A DNA stretch of 42,716 bases from Candidatus Woesearchaeota archaeon (lineage in GTDB: Archaea; Nanobdellota; Nanobdellia; Woesearchaeales; JAGVYF01), in contig JAHFLT010000012.1 in the NCBI GenBank assembly GCA_023264635.1, positions 1 through 42,716 of the forward strand. The letters are read 5' to 3'. The position numbers were made by a program, and so were the translations under genes. Shown piece after piece: positions 7,103 to 15,461 of this stretch (position 1 is its first letter; each line of letters starts with the position of its first letter). The notes under the pieces are model-generated. The model made no database searches. It saw nothing but the letters and a program-made list of their open reading frames with translations, and had not been told where the DNA came from.

Positions 7103-8845
7103 TCAATCAGTAGCGTATTTTTCAGAGTCCCACATATGCTTGGGATTATCATCTCGCTTAATGAGATAGTTGCCCATAACCAAATAATCTATACCCGTAC
7201 CCATCATACAAAGATATGCATCATGCGGTGTGCACACTATTGGTTCTCCACGTATGTTGAAAGATGTGTTGATGAGAATCGGTACTTTGCTCAGCTTTCC
7301 GAACTCTTTGATGAGAGAATAATATCTAGGATTCTGCTCGCGCCTGATGACTTGGAGACGGCCAGTCCCATCTACGTGAGTAACTGCTGGTAGAAGCTTC
7401 TGTTTCTGTTTCTTTATGGGATATACCATCAACATATAGTCTGCAGCGATTGGTACTTCCTTGTCCACATCAAAATAATCATGGATATCTTCAACACAGA
7501 TGACAGGTGCAAACGGCCTGAACTTTTCCCGGTGTTTTACCTTAAGATTGAGTATACCCCGCATCTTTGGGTTGCAAGGATTCGACAAGATGCTTCTTGC
7601 TCCTAATGCACGAGGACCAAATTCCGTTCGTCCCTGAAACCAGCCAACAACGTGATTATTGTATATCAGCTTGGCCACATTGGTGGTAAGTTCATTATCG
7701 TTCTTGAAAAGAGTATACTTCACGTGGTAATGCTCAAGATACTTTTTTATCTGCTCATCTGTGTATGATGGACCAAGATATGCGTGTTTCATGACAAAGC
7801 TTCGATTGTTCCCGAACAAAGAATAATAGACGTATGCAGCAGCGCCTACACTTGTTCCCCCATCTCCTGCGGCTGGTTGAATAAAAAACCTTTTGAAAGG
7901 AGTTTCCTTTAGTATTTTTCCATTTGCAACACTGTTTAATGCAACCCCACCAGCCATGCAAAGGTTGTTGCAACTGTATTTTGTATGTAAATTTCGAATG
8001 ATCAGGAACAATGTATCTTCCACAACTTTTTGTAATGAGGCTGCTATATCTTTATGTCTTTCTGTTATTTCCTCTTCTTTTTTCCTGGCAGGTCCAAATT
8101 CCTCTATAAATTTTTTACTGGGCATCGACATCCTATAATGATAAACGAAATAGTCCATATCTAGAGCAAAACTGCCATCTTTTTTCACATCAAGCACTTT
8201 TCTGAATTTATCTACATAGAGTGGTTTTCCATATGCAGCAAGCCCCATGACTTTATACTCAGAATTGTTGACGCTCATTCCAAGATACCCTGTCACTGCA
8301 CTATACAGCAACCCGAGAGAATGGGGAAAACGTATCTCCTTTTCAAGGTGTATTTCATTGTCTTTAGCAAAACCATACGTAGCACTTGCCCATTCGCCCA
8401 CACCATCTACAGTGAGGATTACTGACTCCGAAAATGGGCTCATAAGATAAGAGCTAGCGGCGTGTGCCAGATGATGCTCAATGAAGTAGATATTCCCCAA
8501 ATACTTTAATTTCCTTTTGATAATTCCCCTTATGTGCAACTTCTCGTTTATCCATGAAGGCATAGTCTTGGCAAATGCGGTAAACCCTCTTGGAAAGCTA
8601 TACACGAACTGGCTCATGATACGTTCAAACTTCAGTAATGGTTTTTCGTAGAAGGCGATGCAGTCCACTTGGTTTATGGTCACTCCTGCTTTCTGCAGGC
8701 AGAATCGTATTGCATTATACGGAAAACTGAAATCGTGCTTTTTCCTTGTGAATCGTTCTTCTTCAGCAGCTGCTACAAGTTCGCCATCTTTGATTATGGC
8801 TGCTGAAGAGTCATGGGAAAACGCACTTATACCGAGAACTATCAT
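7103..8845 (-). CDS. NodU/CmcH-family carbamoyltransferase
   Basis: This 580-residue enzyme should transfer a carbamoyl group from carbamoyl phosphate, through carbamoyl-adenylate, onto a hydroxyl. The N-terminal Kae1-like ASKHA domain starts GISAFSHDSSAAI (HDSS at 11-14), with metal-ligand histidines in EHHLAHAASSY (His124, 125, 128) and AGGVALNSVANGK near 298-310. The C-terminal domain begins at GRTEFGPRALGARS (405 onward). The length is normal. The flanking small genes match SxtJ and SxtK companions, as in many bacterial glycan and natural-product clusters. The acceptor here is probably a sugar. The ATG at 8845 is one base from the stop of the previous gene, so translation is coupled. Confidence 0.93.
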   Translation of the reverse strand: MIVLGISAFSHDSSAAIIKDGELVAAAEEERFTRKKHDFSFPYNAIRFCLQKAGVTINQVDCIAFYEKPLLKFERIMSQFVYSFPRGFTAFAKTMPSWINEKLHIRGIIKRKLKYLGNIYFIEHHLAHAASSYLMSPFSESVILTVDGVGEWASATYGFAKDNEIHLEKEIRFPHSLGLLYSAVTGYLGMSVNNSEYKVMGLAAYGKPLYVDKFRKVLDVKKDGSFALDMDYFVYHYRMSMPSKKFIEEFGPARKKEEEITERHKDIAASLQKVVEDTLFLIIRNLHTKYSCNNLCMAGGVALNSVANGKILKETPFKRFFIQPAAGDGGTSVGAAAYVYYSLFGNNRSFVMKHAYLGPSYTDEQIKKYLEHYHVKYTLFKNDNELTTNVAKLIYNNHVVGWFQGRTEFGPRALGARSILSNPCNPKMRGILNLKVKHREKFRPFAPVICVEDIHDYFDVDKEVPIAADYMLMVYPIKKQKQKLLPAVTHVDGTGRLQVIRREQNPRYYSLIKEFGKLSKVPILINTSFNIRGEPIVCTPHDAYLCMMGTGIDYLVMGNYLIKRDDNPKHMWDSEKYATD

Positions 8846-8846
8846 T

Positions 8847-9089
8847 TTAAAATGGTCTCAAAGACTCCTCCTTGGTTTTATTGGTCGATGCCTTATCTGC
8901 CCAGTAGCTGCCATCTTTTTCTGGATGGGTCATCGGCAGGAACTTCTTCCTTCCTACTTTTGAGAATAGAGCAACAAGACCAATGCCGAAGATAAACACG
9001 AATAGTAGCGTGACAACATTTATTGTCTTGCTGATAGAATGTCCGAATTCTTTAAAACCAGCGGCAAATCCCTTAAAAAACAATTTCAT
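8847..9089 (-). CDS. SxtJ-like membrane protein, C-terminal-half homolog
   Basis: This 80-residue protein has an amphipathic N-terminus (MKLFFKGFAAGFKEFGHSIS), one membrane segment (about 25-43) and a polar tail containing GSYWADK and ending KTKEESLRPF. The SYW plus charged tail resembles the C-terminus of SxtJ-family proteins, which normally carry both halves in about 130-150 residues. It overlaps the preceding 68-residue gene by 17 bases and ends one base before the carbamoyltransferase ATG. GGAGAG lies four bases before its ATG as a good Shine-Dalgarno site. Function unknown; presumed partner of the carbamoyltransferase. Confidence 0.75.
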   Translation of the reverse strand: MKLFFKGFAAGFKEFGHSISKTINVVTLLFVFIFGIGLVALFSKVGRKKFLPMTHPEKDGSYWADKASTNKTKEESLRPF

Positions 9090-9279
9090 TTTTCTCTCCA
9101 GGATCAGCTAGAAGATAGATATCCCATAGAATTACTGCCATTAAAACAACAGGATAATTAAGCCATTTGTGGATAAAGATGAAATATGCCACTGAAAAGA
9201 AGAGTATACTGCCGAAAAGCAGCCCAGCAAATCTTCCACTTTTGTACTCAGTAGTTTCATTATCTGGAAAAAAAAACAT
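9073..9279 (-). CDS. SxtJ-like membrane protein, N-terminal-half homolog
   Basis: This 68-residue protein has a short polar start followed by two membrane segments (about 17-35 and 41-58) and ends DPGEKNEIVF. It is the first gene of the carbamoyltransferase operon and overlaps the next small gene by 17 bases in another frame. In order, the two small proteins resemble the two halves of one SxtJ protein, so a split gene is likely, although an unrelated pair of membrane proteins is possible. The ATG at 9279 is about 27 bases downstream of a TATA box at 9302-9313. Confidence 0.7.
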   Translation of the reverse strand: MFFFPDNETTEYKSGRFAGLLFGSILFFSVAYFIFIHKWLNYPVVLMAVILWDIYLLADPGEKNEIVF

Positions 9280-9301
9280 TCTCTGTGAAAGTAAGTCACT
9301 T

Positions 9302-9313
9302 CTATAAATAATT
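9302..9313 (-). promoter_or_regulatory. TATA box for the carbamoyltransferase operon
   Basis: On the minus strand, AATTATTTATAGA is centred about 27 bases upstream of the ATG at 9279. With the plus-strand box at 9330 it forms a compact divergent promoter region. Confidence 0.6.
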
Positions 9314-9329
9314 TCCTACCTTCCACCTA

Positions 9330-9338
9330 TTTTATAAA
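9330..9338 (+). promoter_or_regulatory. TATA box for the RmlA-like gene
   Basis: TTTTATAAA is centred 28 bases upstream of the ATG at 9362. It overlaps an earlier in-frame ATG at 9338, which argues against that earlier start. Confidence 0.6.
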
Positions 9339-9361
9339 TGTCATCTGATTTTCGAAGCATT

Positions 9362-10150
9362 ATGACGCTCGATAATGTGTTGAAAGGAATCATCCTTGCA
9401 GGAGGCAAGGGCTTACGACTTGAGAGAAATACCACTGTGACCAACAAACATTTAGTACGGGTTGGCAGATATCCGATGATTGAATACCCCCTAGCGACAC
9501 TGCGGAAAATGGGAATAACAGATATTACGATTGTCACCGGTACAGAGCACGTTGGTGCAATTACCAGCTACTTAACAGCTGCTTATCCAAAGATAGACTT
9601 CACGTATAAAGTGCAAAAAGATGCTGGTGGAATCGCACAGGCGCTTGCACTTGCCGAGAATGTTGTGCAAGGCAACAAAATGGCAGTCATTCTAGGTGAT
9701 AATGTTTTTGAAGATAATTTCTCTTCCTATGCAAAACAGTTCATTGACGGTGTTAGTGGGAGTATGTTTTTTGTAAAGGCCGTACCAGATCCGTATCGCT
9801 TCGGCGTTGCTGAGACTAGTGATGGCAATATCATCTCCATCGAAGAGAAACCTAAGAACCCAAAATCAAACTTTGCTGTAACCGGCTTGTATTTTTATGA
9901 CCCAACTGTTTTTGACAAGATAAAACTTCTCACACCATCTGCTCGCGGAGAATATGAGATAACTGATGTCAACAACATGTATGTTAAAGAGAGGAGGACG
10001 GTGTGCACGTCTGTTAATGGTTTTTGGTCAGATGCCGGAACACTTGAGAGCATTACTCACTGTGATGAATGGCTTAAAATAAGTGGATTTGATCCACTGA
10101 TATCTGAAATATCAGGAGGAAAAAATAGACTTCTTAGAGGTAAATTCTAA
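9362..10150 (+). CDS. rmlA: RmlA-like sugar-1-phosphate nucleotidyltransferase
   Basis: This 262-residue enzyme should make an NDP-sugar (probably dTDP-glucose for RmlB) from the sugar-1-phosphate. The nucleotide-binding start GIILAGGKGLRLERNT is at 9-24, then TNKHLVRVGRYPMIEYPL, GDN at 112-114, EEKP at 161-164, GEYEITD near 196-202 and GFWSDAGT. The usual GTRLxPxT is GLRLERNT here, with Leu for Thr and Arg for the conserved Pro. It is a little short (usual about 290). I prefer the ATG at 9362 because a TATA box lies 28 bases upstream; the ATG at 9338 is inside that box. A GT2 follows in the same direction. Confidence 0.83.
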   Translation: MTLDNVLKGIILAGGKGLRLERNTTVTNKHLVRVGRYPMIEYPLATLRKMGITDITIVTGTEHVGAITSYLTAAYPKIDFTYKVQKDAGGIAQALALAENVVQGNKMAVILGDNVFEDNFSSYAKQFIDGVSGSMFFVKAVPDPYRFGVAETSDGNIISIEEKPKNPKSNFAVTGLYFYDPTVFDKIKLLTPSARGEYEITDVNNMYVKERRTVCTSVNGFWSDAGTLESITHCDEWLKISGFDPLISEISGGKNRLLRGKF

Positions 10151-10166
10151 AAAGTAAATACTCAGG

Positions 10167-11111
10167 ATGCACAAACTCATTATAGGTATTGTCAATTGGA
10201 ATACGAAAGATTTGTTGGATGGTTGTCTAGCGTCTCTTAAGGACCAGAAGGCAACATTTCAATTTTCAACTGTCGTTGTAGATAATGCCTCTGTGGATGG
10301 AAGCCCCAGTATTGCCAAAAAATATAAAGTCTATCTCCTCCAAAACAAGGAGAATAGTTGTATGGCTGCAGGGTTGAATCAGATCGTTGAGGAATACCCT
10401 GCGGAATATTATCTCTTTCTCCATCCAGACACGACCTTAAGAAACGGAGTGTTGCGGAAGATGGTAGAATATATTGAGGTTCACCCGGATGTTGGCGTTA
10501 TTGGACCGCATCTTGTGTACCCAGAGGGTAAGAATTTTGCTTCTTTTCATAGATTCCCTGTGATGCGTGCACTTCTTTTTGAAACATTTCCGCTTGTTTT
10601 TCAGAAAAAACTTATGTTGCATGGTGTCTATTTACGAGGGTGTAATTACACCAAAGAACGAGAGGTAGATATCATCGCAAGCGCCTGTTTCCTCGTGAGA
10701 AAGAAATGTCTCGATACGGTTGGATTACTCGACCCGCGTTTCACTAATTGGATGGCAGAATGGGACTTATGTAAAAGGATCAAAGATAAGGGATGGAAGA
10801 TAAAATATGTCCCATTCGCAGAAGTCATCCATTATGAAGGACAGGCAAGCGTCACAAAAGCAGGAATGGGAATGGAGTACAAGAAATATTCTTATGTCAT
10901 TGCAGACAGGATGCTGGATTCTCTCTTCTTATTTTATAGAAAGCACTACTCTCCTACATCATTGAGAATCCTAAAAATACTGGTGATTGTGGGCATGATG
11001 ATAAAATCAATGCTGTATCTGCCGCTTATCTTTTATCCCACCAAAGCACAAGAAGCAAGAGAAAGAATAAGACATTATCTAAGAACAAGCAGAAAGTGCC
11101 TTACTCAGTAA
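10167..11111 (+). CDS. GT2 glycosyltransferase, rhamnosyltransferase-like
   Basis: This 314-residue GT-A enzyme resembles WbbL/RfbF-type rhamnosyltransferases. It starts IIGIVNWNTKDLLDGCL, with VVVDNASVDGS for nucleotide binding, LHPDTTL as the metal-binding DxD-like site and AEWDLCKRIKDKGWKI, where AEWD stands in the position of the usual catalytic ED. The C-terminal region (FLFYRKHY, then a hydrophobic stretch) may bind the membrane. It lies 16 bases after the RmlA-like gene, so a dTDP-deoxysugar donor is plausible. Its end overlaps the convergent GT4 gene by 11 bases. Confidence 0.87.
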   Translation: MHKLIIGIVNWNTKDLLDGCLASLKDQKATFQFSTVVVDNASVDGSPSIAKKYKVYLLQNKENSCMAAGLNQIVEEYPAEYYLFLHPDTTLRNGVLRKMVEYIEVHPDVGVIGPHLVYPEGKNFASFHRFPVMRALLFETFPLVFQKKLMLHGVYLRGCNYTKEREVDIIASACFLVRKKCLDTVGLLDPRFTNWMAEWDLCKRIKDKGWKIKYVPFAEVIHYEGQASVTKAGMGMEYKKYSYVIADRMLDSLFLFYRKHYSPTSLRILKILVIVGMMIKSMLYLPLIFYPTKAQEARERIRHYLRTSRKCLTQ

Positions 11112-12201
11112 TTGTGTGTGCAACTTCTTTCGCATGTTTCTCAAATTCATTAAGGAAGTGTTTCCACGAGAAATTCGCAACAACGTGCTTCCTGCCAGTT
11201 TTGCCCATTTTCTCTACAATGTCTGGGTGATGCGAAAGATACTCCATTCTCTGCGCCATCTCTTCTATGCTGGTGACGAGATATCCAGTTTTGCTTTCGA
11301 TAATGGATTCACGAGGGCCTCCCTCATTCACGCTAATGATCGGCTTTTGACATGCCATGGCCTCCAATGGAACAATTCCGAAATCTTCATTCATAGCAGA
11401 GAATAGAACTGCTGTGCACCGGGAATAAAGTTCCTTGAATTCTTCCTCTGGCACATCAACACGTATATCTGAATGCAGTCGACGCATGCGTTCTAAGTAC
11501 CATCTGTCTTTATCTTGTAATCCCCCAGCAATAACCAGTTTAAAATGTGTGGTCAGATTGCGTTGCTTGAATAACCTGTATGCAGCAATGACGTACTCTA
11601 TGCGTTTGCTTGGTGTAATTCTTCCGGGATAAAAAAAATATTTGTCATATGCTTCATTATGGAACTCACTTGGGTCAACAGCTGGATTCAGCACACAAGA
11701 ATCCTTGTTGAGATAGTTTTTCAGCTGCGCTTGCGTGTTTTTGGAATTAGCCAAGACACATTCAATACGAGAGACAACATCGTAATTTATTTTCCGATAC
11801 ACTTTCGTAAAAAGATAATGCCCAGCTTTAACGGGAAATGAATATTCCTGCATACGGGCATGGTACAAGTCATATGCTGCACGACCGGGAGAATGACAAT
11901 ACCATAAGACTCGTGGATTGCGATTGCGTATGAATTGCGATGGCGGGAAATGAGCGTTTATGACATCATAATCCCTTATCTTCATCCTGTAGTATCCGAG
12001 ACCCGTTTTCAACATGAAGAGGGAATTCATATTTAATGGCTTTACAATTCTGATGTCGCAATTTTTGAGCATCTCCCAGCTGTTTTCCTTTTTCCACGCA
12101 TACGTATAAATAATGGGATTGAACCGCTCTGCAAGCTTAGCGACAACCAATTCAGCTCCGCCACGCAGGACGAAATTGGGGTGCACAACGACGAGATCCA
12201 T
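11101..12201 (-). CDS. GT4 glycosyltransferase
   Basis: This is a 366-residue GT-B retaining glycosyltransferase acting on the cytoplasmic side. RGGAELVV near residue 13 forms the N-terminal glycine-rich loop. GRITPSKR (193-200) marks the start of the donor domain, and the EX7E motif is Glu272/Glu280 in NEDFGIVPLEAM. Starting at 12201 gives a normal length and MDLVVVHPNF; the longer reading frame adds 64 unlikely residues through the promoter and into the opposite gene. The start lies about 25 bases from a symmetric TATA box shared with the divergent GT-C gene at 12254. Confidence 0.9.
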   Translation of the reverse strand: MDLVVVHPNFVLRGGAELVVAKLAERFNPIIYTYAWKKENSWEMLKNCDIRIVKPLNMNSLFMLKTGLGYYRMKIRDYDVINAHFPPSQFIRNRNPRVLWYCHSPGRAAYDLYHARMQEYSFPVKAGHYLFTKVYRKINYDVVSRIECVLANSKNTQAQLKNYLNKDSCVLNPAVDPSEFHNEAYDKYFFYPGRITPSKRIEYVIAAYRLFKQRNLTTHFKLVIAGGLQDKDRWYLERMRRLHSDIRVDVPEEEFKELYSRCTAVLFSAMNEDFGIVPLEAMACQKPIISVNEGGPRESIIESKTGYLVTSIEEMAQRMEYLSHHPDIVEKMGKTGRKHVVANFSWKHFLNEFEKHAKEVAHTITE

Positions 12202-12217
12202 TTGGCTGTAGCAACTA

Positions 12218-12249
12218 GAAACTTTTAAATAGCTTTCCTTTTTTTGTCT
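12218..12249. promoter_or_regulatory. Shared divergent promoter (copy A of a 32-bp repeat)
   Basis: CTTTTAAATA at 12222-12231 is nearly symmetric and lies about 25 bases from the ATG at 12201 (minus) and 26 from the ATG at 12254 (plus), so one TATA box may serve both. The 32 bases at 12218-12249, including the tract CTTTCCTTTTTTTGTCT, recur exactly at 19611-19642. Confidence 0.65.
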
Positions 12250-12253
12250 AACC

Positions 12254-13882
12254 ATGGATGAAAAAGAAGTTCGAGTTGTGCAGATTAATGAAACACAGAA
12301 GAACAATGAAAAAGATAATAATGATAATAAAGCTACTATTAAACAAGGTGAAGTGAAACAGAATGATAGCCATATTAATTTATTTGGATTCAATGTTTCC
12401 AGATTTATTCTTAATGTTTTCAGATTTATTCTTCTGTTTTTGCTGGTATTGCTAATTGCTTATTTCCGGATACAATATTCATTTGGTGAAAGCGTCTGGG
12501 TTGATGAAAGTGTTTATATGTGGCAAGGCTATCGGTTACTCCATTCACCAAGCCTTATGTTATCATTAGATTATTACGGCAACACGCCTTTTCCGCTTTT
12601 AGTTATGGCGTTTTTCAATCTCTTTACCAATCGTCTTATTGCTGGTCGTCTCACAGTCTATTTCTTTTCGTTACTAGGAATCTTCCTTGTCTATCTTATT
12701 GGAAGAATGTTGAAAGATGAATATGTTGGTTTTTTGGCAGCTTTGCTTCTAACATTTAATCAGGCACATTGGTTTTTTGGGTCACGCACGTTAATGGATA
12801 TACCAGAAGCAACGATGGTCAGTCTTTGTGTCTATTTGTTTTTACGCTATGAGAAGGAACGCAGTACAATGAATCTTATACTACTTTTACTCTCGCTTAT
12901 TGCGACTGTTGAAACAAAAATTCCCGCAATTCTCATATTTCCTGCGATAGCGCTCTATTACTTCTTACCTTTTATTATAGCTCCCAGAAAATTTCTTGAG
13001 AATATCTACACTATTATGAAAGAAAAAACATCAATCTATCTGCTGGGAGGAACATTTTTCATTTTTTTATTGAGCCTGTTTTTTGATAAAGAGAGATTCC
13101 TTTTCTTTGTTCATACCGCAGAAGCTCTGAGTCCCCGGATTACTTTCATTGTAAAACTCCCAGCCATGTTTTCGTATACCGTTATTTTTTTCCTTATCAT
13201 TGGTATCTTATTAATTCTATTTTATAGAAAATGGGATGCAATTGCAATACTTTGTGTTTTTTTTACATATCTTGGCGCATTTTCCCTCTTTCCATCTCAA
13301 TCAGATGTTCGCCATATTCTTCCCATCGTACCGCTTGGTATGATTATTGCTTCTTTTGCGTATTTTGAACTTAGCACGTTCGTAAAACCGTTTTTTGAAC
13401 TCCCGTTCTTAGAATGGGGGCTTCTTATTATCGGATGCATTTTCGTTATTTCACTGTATGATTCTGGTATTGCATTGAATAACGATAAATCATATAGCTA
13501 TACGGGTTACTATGAAGCTGGACAATGGCTTGCAGAAAACCTACCAAATGGATCTCTTGCATATGTTAGTTCACAAGGCCCCATTCGTCTTTTTTCTGGT
13601 TTGGGTTATAGGACAGAAAATGGACCACTTCGACAGATACAGACATTTGGCGAGGGACGAGTACCTAATTTTTCAAAGGCACAATTACCCATTTATTTAC
13701 ATATAGACACATGGGAAAGGGGCCCTACGTGGAGCTCTCCTATTACTAAAGAAAAGTTGCAAGCGCTTCAAGCACAAGGATTTAAAGTAGTAAAAACTGT
13801 TACACGAAAGTTTTTTGATTATGATACTGAAAAATTAATAGATGAGTATCCAGTTCATATATTTTTGGTTAAAACGGAGTAG
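12254..13882 (+). CDS. GT-C membrane glycosyltransferase, ArnT/PMT-like (paralog A)
   Basis: This 542-residue polytopic protein probably moves a sugar from a polyprenyl-phosphate donor to an acceptor outside the membrane. After the first membrane segment the first outer loop carries ESVWVDESVYMWQGYR; the Asp-Glu pair is the usual GT-C catalytic or metal site. About ten hydrophobic segments follow, then a soluble C-terminal tail with AYVSSQGPIRLFSGLGY. It is closely similar over its length to the protein at 19644, but has about 50 extra N-terminal residues rich in Asn, Lys and Glu, followed by the repeat NVSRFIL/NVFRFIL. The gene is divergent from a GT4 and ends four bases from the convergent GT-C at 13887. 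Confidence 0.85.
   Translation: MDEKEVRVVQINETQKNNEKDNNDNKATIKQGEVKQNDSHINLFGFNVSRFILNVFRFILLFLLVLLIAYFRIQYSFGESVWVDESVYMWQGYRLLHSPSLMLSLDYYGNTPFPLLVMAFFNLFTNRLIAGRLTVYFFSLLGIFLVYLIGRMLKDEYVGFLAALLLTFNQAHWFFGSRTLMDIPEATMVSLCVYLFLRYEKERSTMNLILLLLSLIATVETKIPAILIFPAIALYYFLPFIIAPRKFLENIYTIMKEKTSIYLLGGTFFIFLLSLFFDKERFLFFVHTAEALSPRITFIVKLPAMFSYTVIFFLIIGILLILFYRKWDAIAILCVFFTYLGAFSLFPSQSDVRHILPIVPLGMIIASFAYFELSTFVKPFFELPFLEWGLLIIGCIFVISLYDSGIALNNDKSYSYTGYYEAGQWLAENLPNGSLAYVSSQGPIRLFSGLGYRTENGPLRQIQTFGEGRVPNFSKAQLPIYLHIDTWERGPTWSSPITKEKLQALQAQGFKVVKTVTRKFFDYDTEKLIDEYPVHIFLVKTE
12392..12433 (+). repeat. 21-bp tandem duplication inside the GT-C gene
   Basis: AATGTTTCCAGATTTATTCTT at 12392-12412 is followed directly by a copy with one mismatch at 12413-12433. 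It encodes NVSRFIL then NVFRFIL just before the first membrane segment. The paralog at 19644 lacks this part. Confidence 0.75.
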
Positions 13883-13886
13883 GAAA

Positions 13887-15428
13887 TTAGGTACGTTCAA
13901 AGAGTGCAAAGCGGACTGCAGGATAGCAGAATTCCGTTTTTTTGTTGTAATAATGGGTAAAGAAGTTCATTACCTTATTTTCATCATATGTATGGCTCAA
14001 CACAAGCCAAACTCTCTGCCGGGAAGCAAAAAAAGATTCCACTTCTTTCAGATCTTCATCGTCTATATGCTTTGATGTAACCTTACCAAATCCTTCAACA
14101 GGCAGACTAGGTACGTAGAACGTTAGTGCATATTTGAGAATAGGGTTCCTTATTAACACAAGGTCTTCAGGTTGGCGGTGGGTTTCAATATATTCTGCAG
14201 TTTGTTTGTAGAACGCCCTCATTGGTATCTTCTCCGAGTAATAATTATAATTTGACAAAGCGCTAGTAAGGAGAATCGATACTATCAAGACAATAAAAAA
14301 ATGCTTCTTTACCTTCATTAGTCCATTGGCTATTAAAATATAAAATGGTATAGATGAGTATAAAACATACCTGACTGCATAAAAGTTACTTCCCATAAAA
14401 AGAGTAAGTAAGAATGGAAGGAAGATTGGTATGAAAAAATAAAAAATGAGAAATGAAATATGATTTTTGTTTGTTTTCCATACACGTCCACGGAAAGGTA
14501 CCCATATACTGAAAATTAGTGGTATGAGGAAGCCAGTGAAATAGAAGAACAAACTAATAATGATAATGTGAATGGGTGATGTTTCTGTGAGTAATGTTTT
14601 ACCAATCCCAAATGTGATAAAAACTGAAATGAGGTAGACTAGACTGTTTATCACATTTTTTTCTCCCCCAAAGAGCAAAGGCATTTGATGGAAATCCTCT
14701 TTTGGTGCTAGACTGTAAACTGAGAGAAGCTGATAGACGAAATAGGGGAGCCATGGAAGATATAATAAAAAAATAATGCCAGCAACAAAAAAACATATCC
14801 CTACTCTTCTTCTATAAATAAGATAAACCAATTGAAAGAAGATTGCGAATATACCATAAGTGTGCGTATACAGAGTAAGTGCTGCAAAGATGCAGTAAGA
14901 GATCCACCAATGCATTTTATGGTCTCTCAATGCTCTAATAAGTGCATATGAAGAAATCAGTACTAAAAAAGTTAAAAGAGCATATGGCCGTGCATCCTGT
15001 CCGTAGTGTATCTGAAGTGGCGCGATTGCAAAAATGAATGCTGCAAGGAGCGAGACCTGTCGATTATAAAACAATTCCGCAAAAAAATAGAGCAGGAATA
15101 TAGTTAAGGTCCCAAAGATAACTGATACAATTCTCATTGCAAAGACATTTATACCAAACAGCTTAAAACTCAGTCCAATGAGCGTGAAGAAAAGTGGTTG
15201 GTGACTTGAAAATCCTTGCCATCCTTTGTAATCATAGATGGGGGAGCTGATATTATTATAAACACCATCTTTATAGGAAAAATAGGTCGGGAGGAGAGAC
15301 AGCGCATTTCCTCCCACTTTTAATGTATATAACTCATCGATCCAGATACTTTGGTGTGTAAGCAGGAGAATACGCAAGAAGAAACCGACAATAACGATGG
15401 CCACGAGATAAACGGACGTTTTTTTCAT
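13887..15428 (-). CDS. GT-C membrane glycosyltransferase (GT39/GT83-like)
   Basis: This 513-residue polytopic protein has the ArnT/PMT-like layout: first membrane helix, then SIWIDELYTLKVG with the Asp-Glu motif in the first outer loop, GWQGFSSHQPLFF in that same loop, and HYGQDARPYAL after later helices, which is typical of this superfamily. It should use a lipid-linked sugar donor outside the membrane. The ATG at 15428 is about 29 bases from a TATA box; a TTG three codons earlier is less likely. It is tail to tail with the GT-C at 12254, four bases apart. A GT2 lies upstream on the same strand. Confidence 0.87.
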   Translation of the reverse strand: MKKTSVYLVAIVIVGFFLRILLLTHQSIWIDELYTLKVGGNALSLLPTYFSYKDGVYNNISSPIYDYKGWQGFSSHQPLFFTLIGLSFKLFGINVFAMRIVSVIFGTLTIFLLYFFAELFYNRQVSLLAAFIFAIAPLQIHYGQDARPYALLTFLVLISSYALIRALRDHKMHWWISYCIFAALTLYTHTYGIFAIFFQLVYLIYRRRVGICFFVAGIIFLLYLPWLPYFVYQLLSVYSLAPKEDFHQMPLLFGGEKNVINSLVYLISVFITFGIGKTLLTETSPIHIIIISLFFYFTGFLIPLIFSIWVPFRGRVWKTNKNHISFLIFYFFIPIFLPFLLTLFMGSNFYAVRYVLYSSIPFYILIANGLMKVKKHFFIVLIVSILLTSALSNYNYYSEKIPMRAFYKQTAEYIETHRQPEDLVLIRNPILKYALTFYVPSLPVEGFGKVTSKHIDDEDLKEVESFFASRQRVWLVLSHTYDENKVMNFFTHYYNKKTEFCYPAVRFALFERT

Positions 15429-15451
15429 TTGGAGCAAGGAATAAGTAAACG

Positions 15452-15461
15452 ATTTTTAAAT
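15452..15461 (-). promoter_or_regulatory. TATA box for the GT-C gene at 15428
   Basis: ATTTTTAAAT, symmetric, is centred about 29 bases upstream of the ATG at 15428. It overlaps the last codons of the upstream GT2, so the GT-C gene may have its own start of transcription inside the cluster. Confidence 0.55.

Noticed and set aside
12202-12393. N-terminal extension of the GT4 gene (64 residues)
   Set aside because: It would cross the shared promoter and the start of the divergent GT-C gene; family length and the TATA spacing favour the ATG at 12201.
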